A stretch of DNA of 64,000 nucleotides. Source: Microbulbifer sp. YPW1. Its GTDB lineage: Bacteria > Pseudomonadota > Gammaproteobacteria > Pseudomonadales > Cellvibrionaceae. Of the stretch, positions 54,970-64,000 are shown piece after piece. Each line of letters begins with the position of its first letter. The first letter of the stretch is position 1. Location of the stretch: positions 3,732,001 through 3,796,000 of the forward strand of contig NZ_CP055157.1 in NCBI RefSeq assembly GCF_013367775.1. The letters are read 5' to 3'. The translations under genes and the position numbers were made by a program. The notes under the pieces were generated by a model that saw only the letters and a list, made by a program, of their open reading frames with translations, was not told the origin of the DNA and searched no databases.

Positions 54970-57540
54970 TTAATTGGCGATCAGCTGGATGCCGACGTTG
55001 CTGTACGGCTCAGTGGCAACGACCGATATGTAGTACCAGCCAGAGTCCGGTGCGCTCACGGTCAGTGTTTCCTCGTTACCACTATTGGTAGCGCGCTGAT
55101 CGTAATCGGACTCAGTGGCCCAGGTAGCATCGTTCAGATACAGGTCAGCATTACCCTGGCCTCCGAAGAGTTTCACGGTGAGGATGCTGGTTCCTTCCGG
55201 AATGTAGGTGTAGTAATAGTTGAGGCTGCTGCTGTCGGACAGGCAAGTGCTGCTCCCCAGTTCCAGATTCCCGTAGGAAACCGGGGTGCCACTGCAGGAA
55301 AGGGTGCTGCCGGTGACGAAACTGGGCAGCAGGCTGACATCGCTAAATGCCTGGTAGGCTTTCACTCTAACGAACCAGCGACCCTGTTGCGGGTTTTCGA
55401 CATCACAGACTTCCGTATTGCCGCCGATATAGGGACGACATGCGTATTCGGTGTCGGTGGCTTCACTACCGTAGCGCAGGTAAAGGTCCGCATCGCCAGT
55501 GCCACCACTGATGGCTATACTCAGGCTCTCTGTATCTGCCGGGACATCAACGTAGTAGTGCAGGTCTTCTCCGGCAGTTGCAACGGAGATTCCGCTAACT
55601 TCCACATTATTGGAAAGGGCAGTAGGTGTACCGTCACCGCCATTATCGCCACCGCCGTCAGTGGTGCTTTCAACCTGTTGCAGCCAGCTATGCCACTCGC
55701 TGTCGTAAGTGGTGCCGATATTGTTGAGGTAGTTCAGGTAAGCGTCGTAGTCACCTGCGCGCAGGTATGTCAGCAGTTGGACGACTTCGCTGTGGTGCTT
55801 TTCAAACATGAAGCGCACTGCCAGGTAGCCCCAGCGGTATACCCGATCCTGCCCACTGCTGTAGGTGTTGGCAAAAATCTCACTCAGGTTGAATTCCCCG
55901 GAGCGGGCGAGATCTATCGCGGTATCGTTGAAATCCTGTTTGGATACATACTCTGCAAGTCCCTCGATCCACCACACGGTTTTATGGGTGCCGGTACGTG
56001 CATCGCCAAAGCCCCCATACAGGTTGAAGCGGCCATCCAGGTAGTGAACATACTCGTGCGTCAGGTTCCAGACTTCAAAATCCGGACGTAACCAGTCCGC
56101 TTCATGGGCAATGAATCGCGCCTGATTATCAGTACTTGATGGATCACCTTCCAGGTACATACCGCCATTATTGGTGTCGATACCGTAGAACAACGAGGCG
56201 TAGGTGTTGTACTCATCCCAATCGTCAAATACCACCACTTCCAGATCGGTATTCAGGTCATCCGCGACCGGGTTGTAGTTGGTCGCGAGCAGTTGGTGGA
56301 AGTAGGTTTCCTGATCTGCCAGCTGTGAGCAGGAGTCAGACATTTCGGTGCTGCTCATATCCTGCGCGTGGATACGCAGGCTACTGCTGCAAGTGTGTCG
56401 GTCAGCCAGTACCTGTTGCTCCAGATATTCGGCAAATCCGCAGATACCGAAATCATTACAGTCACCGTAGTATTCGGCATTTCCGGCCGTCGCAATCCAC
56501 ACACTTTTGCCAGTGCCGGTCATGCTGTAGCGGTCCAGTACCTGCTGTACCTGGTTTTGAACCGCGGCGTACGCAGGCGCCGTGTCATGTTGCAGAAATC
56601 TCGCCAGTTCTCGTCCGGCGTTTTCCTGCATGAACAAGGCCGAGGAATCCAGCATCCAGTCGGTGCGGGCGAATGCGCCCAGCGACTGCATCAGCTGGGG
56701 ATCGCTGCTCGCGGTATCGACAAATTCCTGGATGTAGTGACCACGAAACAGTACCGTGAAAATGCCATTGACTGCCGCACGCATACTGCTGAAGGAACCG
56801 GCATTCTGATTCCAGCTCTGTAGCCAGTTTTTTACCACTGGGAGGTAGCGCGCATTCTCACCTGCGCTGTCGATCAGTACGATGGCATCGCGGATCGCTT
56901 CCCCGTGACTACTGGATGCACTGTAAAAATCTGGATTTCCGGTAAAACTGTCCAGTGCACCTACAACCGCGCTCTGCACGGCGGAGTCGAAACTCACATT
57001 GTCCGGGTAGTAATACTCGATGTAATAGCCGGTCCGCAGAAAATAGAACAGCTTGTTGACGCTGCTGTCCCCACCTGATGCGACGTAATCTGCGGCCATT
57101 TGTGAGGCGGCATTGGCTACTGTAATCATTTTTTGCGGAGTGAAACTCGCGAAACTATTGCTGTCACCGTCATACAGATCGTTGATACAGCTGGTTTCAG
57201 AGTCGAGGATATGGTTCACCAGCGCCTGGCCGGTGTTTTGCGCATATCCGGTAACCTCACAGGTGGCGAGAGGTTCTGCCATGGTGCTTATGGAGAGCGT
57301 TTGGGGGCTCGACTGCTGTGGTGTAGCAGTGGAAGTAGGGGGTTGATAGCGGGGTTCCACCGGCGCAGTTACCCGTGAGTTGCTCATCGGCGTACTGTAT
57401 TGCTGTGCGCTATTCGCACTTTGTGGCGTCGGGGTTGCCGGTTGCGGTGCGGCTTGCACTTGTGATGCGGCTACTAGCAGTAACCCGGTGAGGCCGGTAA
57501 CAATCGAGTTTACCGACACCTTCTTTAGGTTCGTGATCAT
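54970..57540 (-). CDS. Secreted M9 family collagenase with two PPC domains
   Basis: 856 residues with a signal peptide (VTGLTGLLLVAASQVQA-AP), a Pro/Gln/Thr-rich linker, then the M9 N-domain and catalytic domain. Zinc motif HEYVHYLDGRFNLYGG is near residue 493 and the third ligand in WWIEGLAEYV near 528. Two pre-peptidase C-terminal domains end the protein (residues about 640-740 and 765-856, each with GxADLYL). The architecture is that of Vibrio-type collagenases. PPC domains help secretion or bind collagen and may be cleaved off. Two putative operators lie about 135-160 bases upstream. It starts native collagen breakdown outside the cell. Confidence 0.94.
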   Translation of the reverse strand: MITNLKKVSVNSIVTGLTGLLLVAASQVQAAPQPATPTPQSANSAQQYSTPMSNSRVTAPVEPRYQPPTSTATPQQSSPQTLSISTMAEPLATCEVTGYAQNTGQALVNHILDSETSCINDLYDGDSNSFASFTPQKMITVANAASQMAADYVASGGDSSVNKLFYFLRTGYYIEYYYPDNVSFDSAVQSAVVGALDSFTGNPDFYSASSSHGEAIRDAIVLIDSAGENARYLPVVKNWLQSWNQNAGSFSSMRAAVNGIFTVLFRGHYIQEFVDTASSDPQLMQSLGAFARTDWMLDSSALFMQENAGRELARFLQHDTAPAYAAVQNQVQQVLDRYSMTGTGKSVWIATAGNAEYYGDCNDFGICGFAEYLEQQVLADRHTCSSSLRIHAQDMSSTEMSDSCSQLADQETYFHQLLATNYNPVADDLNTDLEVVVFDDWDEYNTYASLFYGIDTNNGGMYLEGDPSSTDNQARFIAHEADWLRPDFEVWNLTHEYVHYLDGRFNLYGGFGDARTGTHKTVWWIEGLAEYVSKQDFNDTAIDLARSGEFNLSEIFANTYSSGQDRVYRWGYLAVRFMFEKHHSEVVQLLTYLRAGDYDAYLNYLNNIGTTYDSEWHSWLQQVESTTDGGGDNGGDGTPTALSNNVEVSGISVATAGEDLHYYVDVPADTESLSIAISGGTGDADLYLRYGSEATDTEYACRPYIGGNTEVCDVENPQQGRWFVRVKAYQAFSDVSLLPSFVTGSTLSCSGTPVSYGNLELGSSTCLSDSSSLNYYYTYIPEGTSILTVKLFGGQGNADLYLNDATWATESDYDQRATNSGNEETLTVSAPDSGWYYISVVATEPYSNVGIQLIAN

Positions 57541-57673
57541 TGTTGTCTCTTCTTTATTATTTGCATGTGTTCAAGTCAGGATGGGGCGAAGCTGGTCACG
57601 AGTCCGGCGTGCGCCGGGCCGATGTCGCACATTGCCCGTCGTTATTCCGTCGTATGCGTCCTCCTGTTATTCA

Positions 57674-57703
57674 TTGGGTGCAAAAACATAATATTGCATG
57701 CAA
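57674..57703. promoter_or_regulatory. Two putative operators TTGNRYRCAA, collagenase promoter
   Basis: TTGGGTGCAA at 57674-57683 and TTGCATGCAA at 57694-57703, 20 bases apart (two helical turns). They are followed by aaaac and taaat. This links the collagenases to the hydroxyproline genes by a shared element. Confidence 0.65.
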
Positions 57704-58064
57704 TAAATTTATGGTAGTGCGTCACGCTGTGACGGTTTGGCGTCGCCCAAATGCTCTTCTGTGAAGAAAACTAAAACTGCGGCGCAAACTGAGGTTGAAA
57801 AGTGACCAAACAGGGGGTGACCGACTAGAGTCAATGTATGAGGCGGGAGCACTGTTTATCGCGTGCAGGGTGAGTGCGCCCAGTCGTGGAGGCCCGATAC
57901 GATGTGAATAGAATCACGGTTTTAGTCATTGATCGGGTGTGATTGGACGCAAAGTCTTGCAGCAAGCTGTGGAATTACTTTTCCAAGCTAGGGGAATTGC
58001 CTATCATTCATGAATGGATAGTCAATTTCAGTCTCCAAATTCACGGACAGCTAAGGTCGGAAGT
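57704..58064. promoter_or_regulatory. Intergenic region before the tetR-like gene, with one TTGNRYRCAA match
   Basis: About 360 bases with no gene. TTGGACGCAA at 57943-57952 matches the same element 113 bases before the TetR-like start. This copy lacks the AT-rich flank of the others, so it is the weakest of the set. Confidence 0.4.
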
Positions 58065-58763
58065 ATGGATAAGGCAAAAGAGAAGGTTCAGCGATTTCGC
58101 GCGCGGGAGCAGCGTATCCTGGATGCGGCACTGGAGCTGCTCTTGGAACACGGTGAAGAGAAGGTAACCGTTGAGCAGATCGCCGAGCGGGTAGACATCG
58201 GTAAGGGGACCATTTACAAGCATTTCATCTCCAAGACGGAGATCTACATGCGCCTGCTGATGGACTATGAGAAATCTCTGACTGAGCGCCTGAAAAGCGC
58301 CGTCGCGACCGCAGAGCAGGGCGATATTACGGCGCCGGCTCGAGCCTACTTTGAGTCCCGCATGGCGGACCCCGCCCGGGATCGACTTTTCCAGCGACTG
58401 GAAGAGAAGATAATCGCGCTCAACCTGGCGCCGGAAATGATTGCCGAGCTGCACGCTCTGCGAAATTCCAACGCGTCCGCACTTAACCGCGTGTTTGAAC
58501 GCCGCATGGAGCAGGGCGTACTCAAAAAAGTGCCCGCCTACTATTACTACTCCACCTACTGGGCATTGGTTCAGGGCGCAGTCGAGCTATATCACTCCAA
58601 GTCTTTCGCCGACGTGATCGAGGATCGCGAAGGCCTGATGGAGTTTATCATGGACGTTGGTGTGCACATTGGCGACATCTCTGGTCGACGCGGTGTTGGT
58701 CAGTCCCAGTCCGAACCGCAAGCGCAGACACCGTCCGCGACCCCGGGTAGTAGCTTTGGCTGA
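58065..58763 (+). CDS. TetR/AcrR family transcriptional regulator
   Basis: The ATG at 58065 follows CGGAAG by two bases; an ATG at 58014 would add 17 residues. The 232-residue product has the TetR helix-turn-helix near residues 15-60 (ILDAALELLLEHGEEKVTVEQIAE ... GKGTIYKHFISK) and a helical ligand-binding domain. The tail after about 210 is Gln/Ser/Pro-rich. It overlaps the next gene by eight bases. Whether it controls the collagenases upstream or the DUF1285/lipoprotein genes downstream cannot be told; TetR genes commonly act on neighbours. Confidence 0.9.
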   Translation: MDKAKEKVQRFRAREQRILDAALELLLEHGEEKVTVEQIAERVDIGKGTIYKHFISKTEIYMRLLMDYEKSLTERLKSAVATAEQGDITAPARAYFESRMADPARDRLFQRLEEKIIALNLAPEMIAELHALRNSNASALNRVFERRMEQGVLKKVPAYYYYSTYWALVQGAVELYHSKSFADVIEDREGLMEFIMDVGVHIGDISGRRGVGQSQSEPQAQTPSATPGSSFG

Positions 58764-59310
58764 ACCGCTTTTCCAGCAACTTGAAAAACTGCAGCAGGAG
58801 TTCCGCGGTCACCCGCCCGTGGCCCAATGGGACCCTGAATTGTGCGGCGATATGGACCTCGTGATCCAGGCCGATGGCCACTGGATTCACGAGGGTTCAG
58901 AAATCAAGCGTCAGCCGCTGGTAAAGCTGTTTGCCAGTATTCTCAAGCGGGAGGGCCGCCATTACTACCTGGTTACGCCGGTGGAAAAATGGCGTATCCG
59001 TGTAGAGGATGTCCCTTTCCTCGTGACCCAGGCGGCGAGGGAAGGGGATCAGGTATTGCTGACCACCAATACCGGTGATGTTGTTCCTATCGATAAATCC
59101 CACCCTTTGATGCTCAAGCCGTTTGGCGATCCGCCGCTGCCTATCCCGTATATTGAAGTGCGCGCAGGGCTTGAAGGCCGGATGTCGCGCGACGTTTACT
59201 ACCAGCTCATCGATTGGGCTGAGCCACGAGAGCCTCAAGAGCCGCCAGCCAGGTTGTGTCAGCTGTGGTTGAAAAGTAATGGTGAGGAATTTTTACTCGG
59301 CGAGTACTGA
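58756..59310 (+). CDS. DUF1285 family protein
   Basis: A TTG at 58756 is preferred as start because it gives MAEPLFQQLEKLQ and the usual family length (184 residues); it overlaps the TetR stop by eight bases. DUF1285 features: WDPELCGDMDLVIQADGHWIH near residue 25, LVKLFASILKREG and YLVTPVEKWRIRVED. The function of the family is unknown; it is cytoplasmic, widespread in gammaproteobacteria and often next to small regulators. Confidence 0.88.
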   Translation: MAEPLFQQLEKLQQEFRGHPPVAQWDPELCGDMDLVIQADGHWIHEGSEIKRQPLVKLFASILKREGRHYYLVTPVEKWRIRVEDVPFLVTQAAREGDQVLLTTNTGDVVPIDKSHPLMLKPFGDPPLPIPYIEVRAGLEGRMSRDVYYQLIDWAEPREPQEPPARLCQLWLKSNGEEFLLGEY

Positions 59311-59653
59311 TCTGGTTGATTATTGATCGCTGTGGATGTCGGCTCAATAATTAACCAGTGGCTGGTTTTTCCCCTCTATTATTTTCTTGTCCCCCGCTAT
59401 TTTTCTATTGTCGCTTTGTAATATCCCGGTTTCGGGATATCCCTGAAATATTCTGGAAATAATATAGAAACGCAATCGACACAAAAAATTCACAATGAAA
59501 TATTTTTGAATTAATTCGCTAAATTTTTTGTCTGCGTCTTTCATTCGTAACATTTTCGCAACACTCCATTCCTAGACTCCCCCTCGTCCAAATTGCTTTG
59601 GCATTAAAAAAATATTCACGGATTAATTCACTTCATCCTTGTTAGGGGGATAC
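59311..59653. promoter_or_regulatory. AT-rich intergenic region with a hairpin
   Basis: About 340 bases, clearly more AT-rich than the surroundings. A perfect inverted repeat, atatcccg-gttt-cgggatat, lies at 59421-59440. It lacks a T run, so it may be a regulatory element rather than a terminator. The promoter of the following lipoprotein gene should lie in 59500-59640. No coding region is supported. Confidence 0.5.
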
Positions 59654-61327
59654 ATGAAACTTGTAACCAAGAAGCTGCTGCTTGCGGCTGCTATCACTGG
59701 TCTGCTGGCTGGCTGTGACAGCGGCGGCATCAACATTGCTCCGGTTAACGAAGATAACTCTGTAGATAACTCTACCGGCGGCGGCGACAACGGTGGTGTC
59801 GAAAACAATCCGTGTGCTTCTTACGAGAAAGCTGGCAGCGTGAAGCAGGGCGAATTTGATTCCGCTACTGGTAACTGTACTTATAGCGCTGCGTTTGTTG
59901 ACTCAGGCAATCCGCTTACTGTCGATCTGGTTATCCCGGCTCTGGAAAACGGCGGTTCGCACATCTTTGAAGGCAGCCTGTTTGTCGGCAACAACTACGA
60001 TGACGACACCACCATGGCTGCAGCCGGTATCGCTGAAGGCGGCGACGGCGCCAAACTGACTGTTCAGGCCGGTGCCACCGTAGCTTTCCCGAACAGCACC
60101 AAATTCATGGTCATCAACCGCGGCTCCCAGCTGTTCGCCGTGGGTACCGCTCAGGATCCGATCACTTTTACTTCTCTGTCTGACGTAGAGGGCACTGTAG
60201 GTCCTGAGGATGTACAGCAGTGGGGCGGCATGGTGATCAATGGCTTCGGCATCACCAACAAATGTGCCTACGACGCTGACCTGCAAACTTCCGAATGTCA
60301 CGTACTGGCTGAAGGCGCTGCCGGTAAGGACCAGTCCAACTATGGTGGTGACAACAACAGCGATAGCTCCGGCCAGATGGAATACGTGCGTGTGAAGCAC
60401 ACCGGTGCGGAAGTGGCCAACGGTGACGAGCTGAACGGCATCACCTTCAGTGCTGTTGGTTCCGGCACCATGGTTAAAAACCTGCAGGTTTACTCCACTT
60501 ACGATGACGGCATCGAAATGTTTGGTGGTGCAGTCAGCTTCGAAAACTATCTGGCCATGTACGTTCGTGATGACTCCATCGATATCGACGAAGGCTGGAG
60601 CGGCTCCATCACTAACGCCCTGGTTATTCAGAGTGCGACCGACGGTAACCACTGTATCGAGTCCGATGGTATCGGTTCTTACTCTACCGAAAATGCCAGC
60701 GACCTCGAGCGCAACAGCAACATTGTTGCGGCTGGCCTGAACAGCCGTCCGGTGATCGATGGTCTGACCTGCATCATCTCCACCCAGTCTGAAGGTACTC
60801 ACGATCCAGGCGCTGGCTGGCGTTTCCGTGAAGGTATCTTCCCGATGATTACCAACTCCATGGTAATCGGCTCCTTCGCTGCGGATGAAAACGGTGTTGA
60901 AGGTAGCAACTACTGCCTGCGTGTAGAGAGCGATGAAACCGTGGCTGCACTGGAAGCCGGCTTGGATGCTGCAATCACTTCCAACATCTTTGCCTGTGCA
61001 GACAAAACAAAAGGCGGCCCCATCGGTGCTGACGACCTGGAAACCTGGGCGGTTGCCAACGGCAACGTATTTGCCAACGTTCCGGCTACCGCCGCTCTGA
61101 ACCCGACCGCCGCAGCCGATACCGGCTTCCAGGTACTGGAAGGCGCACTGTCTGTCTTCTCTATCGACACCGGCAGCATGATGGTGAACGACGCTGCAGT
61201 AACTATTACTCCGGTTGAGCGTGCTTACCTGGGTGCACTGAGTGCCGGTGATACTGATTGGACTGCTGGCTGGACCTACGGTCTGCACGAAGGTAGTCGT
61301 GCTCAGGCCCTCTGGTTCGAGCAATAA
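59654..61327 (+). CDS. Surface lipoprotein with beta-helix-like region
   Basis: The ATG at 59654 follows TAGGGGG; it opens a lipoprotein signal (KLLLAAAITGLLAGC, Cys about 23). The 557-residue product is very acidic and rich in Gly, Asn and Asp. Repeated turns of the form QWGGMVINGFG, VRVKHTGAE, LQVYSTYDDGIEMFGG and DDSIDIDEGWSGS look like a right-handed beta helix. Codon use is strongly biased toward few codons, suggesting high expression. Followed by a TonB-dependent receptor, it probably forms a surface substrate-capture and uptake pair. The substrate is unknown. Confidence 0.8.
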   Translation: MKLVTKKLLLAAAITGLLAGCDSGGINIAPVNEDNSVDNSTGGGDNGGVENNPCASYEKAGSVKQGEFDSATGNCTYSAAFVDSGNPLTVDLVIPALENGGSHIFEGSLFVGNNYDDDTTMAAAGIAEGGDGAKLTVQAGATVAFPNSTKFMVINRGSQLFAVGTAQDPITFTSLSDVEGTVGPEDVQQWGGMVINGFGITNKCAYDADLQTSECHVLAEGAAGKDQSNYGGDNNSDSSGQMEYVRVKHTGAEVANGDELNGITFSAVGSGTMVKNLQVYSTYDDGIEMFGGAVSFENYLAMYVRDDSIDIDEGWSGSITNALVIQSATDGNHCIESDGIGSYSTENASDLERNSNIVAAGLNSRPVIDGLTCIISTQSEGTHDPGAGWRFREGIFPMITNSMVIGSFAADENGVEGSNYCLRVESDETVAALEAGLDAAITSNIFACADKTKGGPIGADDLETWAVANGNVFANVPATAALNPTAAADTGFQVLEGALSVFSIDTGSMMVNDAAVTITPVERAYLGALSAGDTDWTAGWTYGLHEGSRAQALWFEQ

Positions 61328-61365
61328 AAGCTGAGCGTGGTCGGGGCGTGATGCCCCGGCCATGA

Positions 61366-61400
61366 AGGGCGCCGCCTTCAAGATCTGGGGTCGGCGCCCT
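61366..61400 (+). other. Hairpin between lipoprotein and receptor genes
   Basis: Stem agggcgccg / cggcgccct with a 17-base loop and only a short T run. It may attenuate transcription into the receptor gene, giving more lipoprotein than receptor. Confidence 0.5.
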
Positions 61401-61489
61401 ATTTGATTCTGAGATGTTGTAGCGGACGTTTACCGCCGATCAATATAGACCAATAGAACAATACGCAGGAACGATAAGAGGCCTGGGAA

Positions 61490-64000
61490 ATGGTAAAGAA
61501 CGAAAAGTTTCAACGAGCGCCGCTGGTACTGGCTATCGCCACGGCCTCCATCATTGCTCCTAATGCTTTTGCGCAGGCAGAACTGGATACTGTCGAGGGC
61601 CCTCAGGCCCCGCAAATTGAAGAAGTTATGATTCAGGGGCGCCTGAAAGATTCCGCAGAAATGCTGGTAAGCGAGCGCCTGGACGAAGAAGTGGTAACCG
61701 ATATTCTCGGTTCAGAAATGATTGGCCGGGTAGGTGACTCCACCGTTGCTGCCGCACTGCGCCGTGTCTCCGGCCTCTCCCTGGTAAACGACAAGTTTGT
61801 TTACGTTCGCGGTCTCGGTGAGCGTTACTCCAGCACCACGTTGAACGGGGCCACTGTGCCTTCGCCGGATTTGACCCGCAATGTGATTCCGCTGGACATT
61901 TTTCCGACTTCTGTGGTCGAGTCCCTCGCGGTACAGAAGTCGTATTCCGCCGACCAGGCGGCAACCTTTGGTGGCGGTAACGTGGATATCCGCACCAAGG
62001 GCATTCCCGATGATCTGACTTATTCCATCGAGATCGGTAGCGGCACGAACAGCGAAACCGATGGCGATGTGCTTTCTTACAACGGTGGCGATGACGATCA
62101 GTTTGGCACCGATGACGGTACCCGTGCACTGCCTTACCAGCTGCAGGCCGCACTTCAGCGTTTTCAGGGCCGTTTGGGTGTCCAGGATATTCGAAAGGGG
62201 CTCGAGCGCGAGGGCCGAGAGTTTACCTCCGCATCGCAAGCCATTGCCGCTGCACAGCGCTTGAATCGCAATCTTGCACTGAGTCTGAACCGCGACGTAG
62301 AGCTGACGGAAGAATCCAGCAATCCGGATATGGATCTGAAAGGCAGCGTTGGTAATCGTTTCTACTTGAGTGACGACTGGGAAGTAGGTTTCCTTGCGGG
62401 TGGCTCCTACAAGAACAAGTGGCGCGAGCAGGAAACCCTCAAGCGCAGTTACGGTTTCCCGGATGAGCGTACCGATACCGAAAACACCTCTACCTATTCG
62501 GTAGATATCAGCGGGAACGTCAACCTGGGTATTCGCTACGCGGACGAACAGGAAGTTATCCTGACCAGCCTGTATCTGCGCAATACCGACGATGATGCCT
62601 CTATCCGCGATTACTTCAACGAAAACCGCCAGATTTCTGATGGTCGTGGTTTCCGCGAATATGCGATCAAGTATGAAGAGCGCGACATGCTGGTAAACCA
62701 GGTGAAAGGTAGCCACCAGTTCGGGCCGATGAGTAAATCTCTGGTGCCGGGTGGTCTGCTGAACTGGGTGCCTGAAGAGACAACCGTAGACTGGTTCTAC
62801 TCCGACTCGTCCGCGCGCACCGATATCCCCAACGAAGTCAGTATCAGTGCTGACGCGATTACCAATGCGAGCGGCGAGGTGGTTTCCTCCTCCGTGAGTG
62901 TTGGCGTAAACAGCTCAGGTTTCCGCTTTACCGAGCTGGATGACGAGGTGATCAACTACGGTTGGAGCGCGACCCTGCCTCTGTACTTCTCCAGTTCCAG
63001 TCTGGAGCTGAGCGGTGGTTATGCCCGCACTGAAAAAGGCCGTACCTACAAGCAGAGCGAATTTCGTATTGGCGTGCTGAGCGTGGATGATCCGAGCTCT
63101 CTGGGTGGTAGCCTGAACGACGTGTTTGGAGATGACCAGATCACGGATACCGACAACAACTACGTATTTGATCGCGCCGGTTCCAATAACCAGAGTTATA
63201 TTGCGGCGACCCTGACAGACGCGGCGTTTGGTAAGGTCGACTGGACGCTGAATGAGACATGGCGTCTTGCCGCCGGTGCTCGCTGGGAGGAATACAACCA
63301 GGTAGCGCTCGACTGGAACCCCTACGGCTACACCCTCGAGGATCCGCAGATCACCAATGATCCGGATGAGCTGCGCGATGCGACGTATGTGGAAGATGCG
63401 GTTTACCCGTCTGTGTCCCTGACTTACATGGGCAACCTGTGGGCCGACACCTTCCAGCTTCGCTTCGGCGCCAGTAAGACAGCGGTCCGTCCCGACCTGC
63501 GTGAAATCACCGATGCCATCTATATCGACCCGATTACCGATGAGCAGATCAAGGGCAACCCGAACGCGCGTCCGTCTGAGATCACCAACTTTGATATTCG
63601 CGGTGAATGGTTCTTCGACAGCGGCGACAACCTGACGATTTCTGCGTTCTATAAGGACATTGCTGACCCGATCGAATTTTTCGAATTGGCTTCCAGTGAT
63701 ACCAACGTGGCGCGCGAGATCATCAACGCCGAGTCCGGTGAAATCACCGGTATCGAAATTGAAGGCCTGAAGAGTCTTGGTTTCATGGGTGAGTTTATGG
63801 ACAGCTTCTTCCTGCAGGGCAACCTGACCGTGCAGGAAACCGAGCTGGTGGCGGGTACGGAAGCGGATGCGCCCACTACCCCGGTTCGCGAAATGACCGG
63901 TGCCTCTGAGTACGTTGTGAATATGCTGATCGGTTTTGATTCCCCGGATGGCAGTCATTCCGCAACCCTGGGCTACAACGTGTTTGGTGATCGCCTGTAC
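61490..64000 (+). CDS. TonB-dependent receptor, C-terminus outside the window
   Basis: Opens with an ATG at 61490 after AAGAGG and remains open to the window end (837 codons seen). A signal peptide (PLVLAIATASIIAPNAFA-QA) is followed by a short linker and the plug domain: SEMIGRVGDSTVAAALRRV, VYVRGLGERYSSTTLNG, FPTSVVESLAVQKSY and FGGGNVDIRTKG. The beta barrel follows to the edge. The RGLGERYSSTTLNG form marks a receptor class usually paired with surface lipoproteins, as here. No N-terminal signalling domain is seen. Substrate unknown; the pair is 160 bases apart and likely one operon. Confidence 0.92.
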   Translation, partial: MVKNEKFQRAPLVLAIATASIIAPNAFAQAELDTVEGPQAPQIEEVMIQGRLKDSAEMLVSERLDEEVVTDILGSEMIGRVGDSTVAAALRRVSGLSLVNDKFVYVRGLGERYSSTTLNGATVPSPDLTRNVIPLDIFPTSVVESLAVQKSYSADQAATFGGGNVDIRTKGIPDDLTYSIEIGSGTNSETDGDVLSYNGGDDDQFGTDDGTRALPYQLQAALQRFQGRLGVQDIRKGLEREGREFTSASQAIAAAQRLNRNLALSLNRDVELTEESSNPDMDLKGSVGNRFYLSDDWEVGFLAGGSYKNKWREQETLKRSYGFPDERTDTENTSTYSVDISGNVNLGIRYADEQEVILTSLYLRNTDDDASIRDYFNENRQISDGRGFREYAIKYEERDMLVNQVKGSHQFGPMSKSLVPGGLLNWVPEETTVDWFYSDSSARTDIPNEVSISADAITNASGEVVSSSVSVGVNSSGFRFTELDDEVINYGWSATLPLYFSSSSLELSGGYARTEKGRTYKQSEFRIGVLSVDDPSSLGGSLNDVFGDDQITDTDNNYVFDRAGSNNQSYIAATLTDAAFGKVDWTLNETWRLAAGARWEEYNQVALDWNPYGYTLEDPQITNDPDELRDATYVEDAVYPSVSLTYMGNLWADTFQLRFGASKTAVRPDLREITDAIYIDPITDEQIKGNPNARPSEITNFDIRGEWFFDSGDNLTISAFYKDIADPIEFFELASSDTNVAREIINAESGEITGIEIEGLKSLGFMGEFMDSFFLQGNLTVQETELVAGTEADAPTTPVREMTGASEYVVNMLIGFDSPDGSHSATLGYNVFGDRLY

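Noticed and set aside
59903..62716. Long minus-strand frames opposite the lipoprotein and the last receptor
   Set aside because: Both lie opposite well-supported exported proteins with signal peptides; the minus-strand products show only low-complexity hydrophobic patches.

Overview
The window looks like chromosomal DNA of a free-living, probably marine, degradative gammaproteobacterium. Three things point there: the orders comEC-exbB-exbD-msbA-lpxK-kdsB-murB and uvrY-uvrC-pgsA, the number of TonB-dependent receptors, and the number of secreted or lipid-anchored peptidases. A Cellvibrionales/Microbulbifer-like host is my inference, not something the sequence proves. I saw no phage genes, insertion sequences or CRISPR array.

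Layout. (1) 1-11.7 kb: a partial exported protein, an OsmC-YcaO fusion, a one-haem secreted cytochrome-like protein, two large lipoprotein peptidases (M16 and M1) and an outer-membrane porin. (2) 12-22.7 kb: an envelope-biogenesis run with comEC, two exported proteins of unknown role, exbB-exbD, msbA, lpxK, kdsB and murB. (3) 23.2-26.4 kb: uvrY-uvrC-pgsA. (4) 26.5-30.6 kb: a secreted subtilase, a secreted HNH nuclease, a serine hydrolase, tRNA-Cys and tRNA-Leu. (5) 31-57.5 kb: the most interesting part, a locus for using collagen or gelatin and its hydroxyproline. tRNA-Pro, tesB and a cupin gene lie inside it. (6) 58-64 kb: a TetR regulator, a DUF1285 protein, a surface lipoprotein and a TonB-dependent receptor that runs off the end.

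How the 31-57.5 kb locus would work (inference from gene families). Two M9 collagenases, one secreted with two PPC domains and one lipid-anchored, cut collagen outside. Two large TonB-dependent receptors could take up the oligopeptides. A POT-type transporter brings di- and tripeptides across the inner membrane. Two M24 peptidases release amino acids from X-Pro/X-Hyp peptides. trans-4-Hydroxy-L-proline is then converted to 2-oxoglutarate by an epimerase, a DadA-like oxidase, a DapA-like deaminase and a semialdehyde dehydrogenase, all present. A second branch turns trans-3-hydroxy-L-proline into proline through a dehydratase and a pyrroline-2-carboxylate reductase. A GntR-family protein with two winged-helix domains lies inside the locus and is the likely regulator.

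Two direct sequence observations stand out. First, a palindromic element TTGNRYRCAA occurs nine times in five promoter regions of this locus (dehydratase, deaminase/prolidase, transporter/receptor, second receptor, collagenase), with a tenth copy before the tetR-like gene; it looks like a shared operator. Second, the trans-3-hydroxyproline dehydratase gene is broken by a one-base frameshift near its 3' end: the normal family C-terminus is still encoded intact in the next frame.
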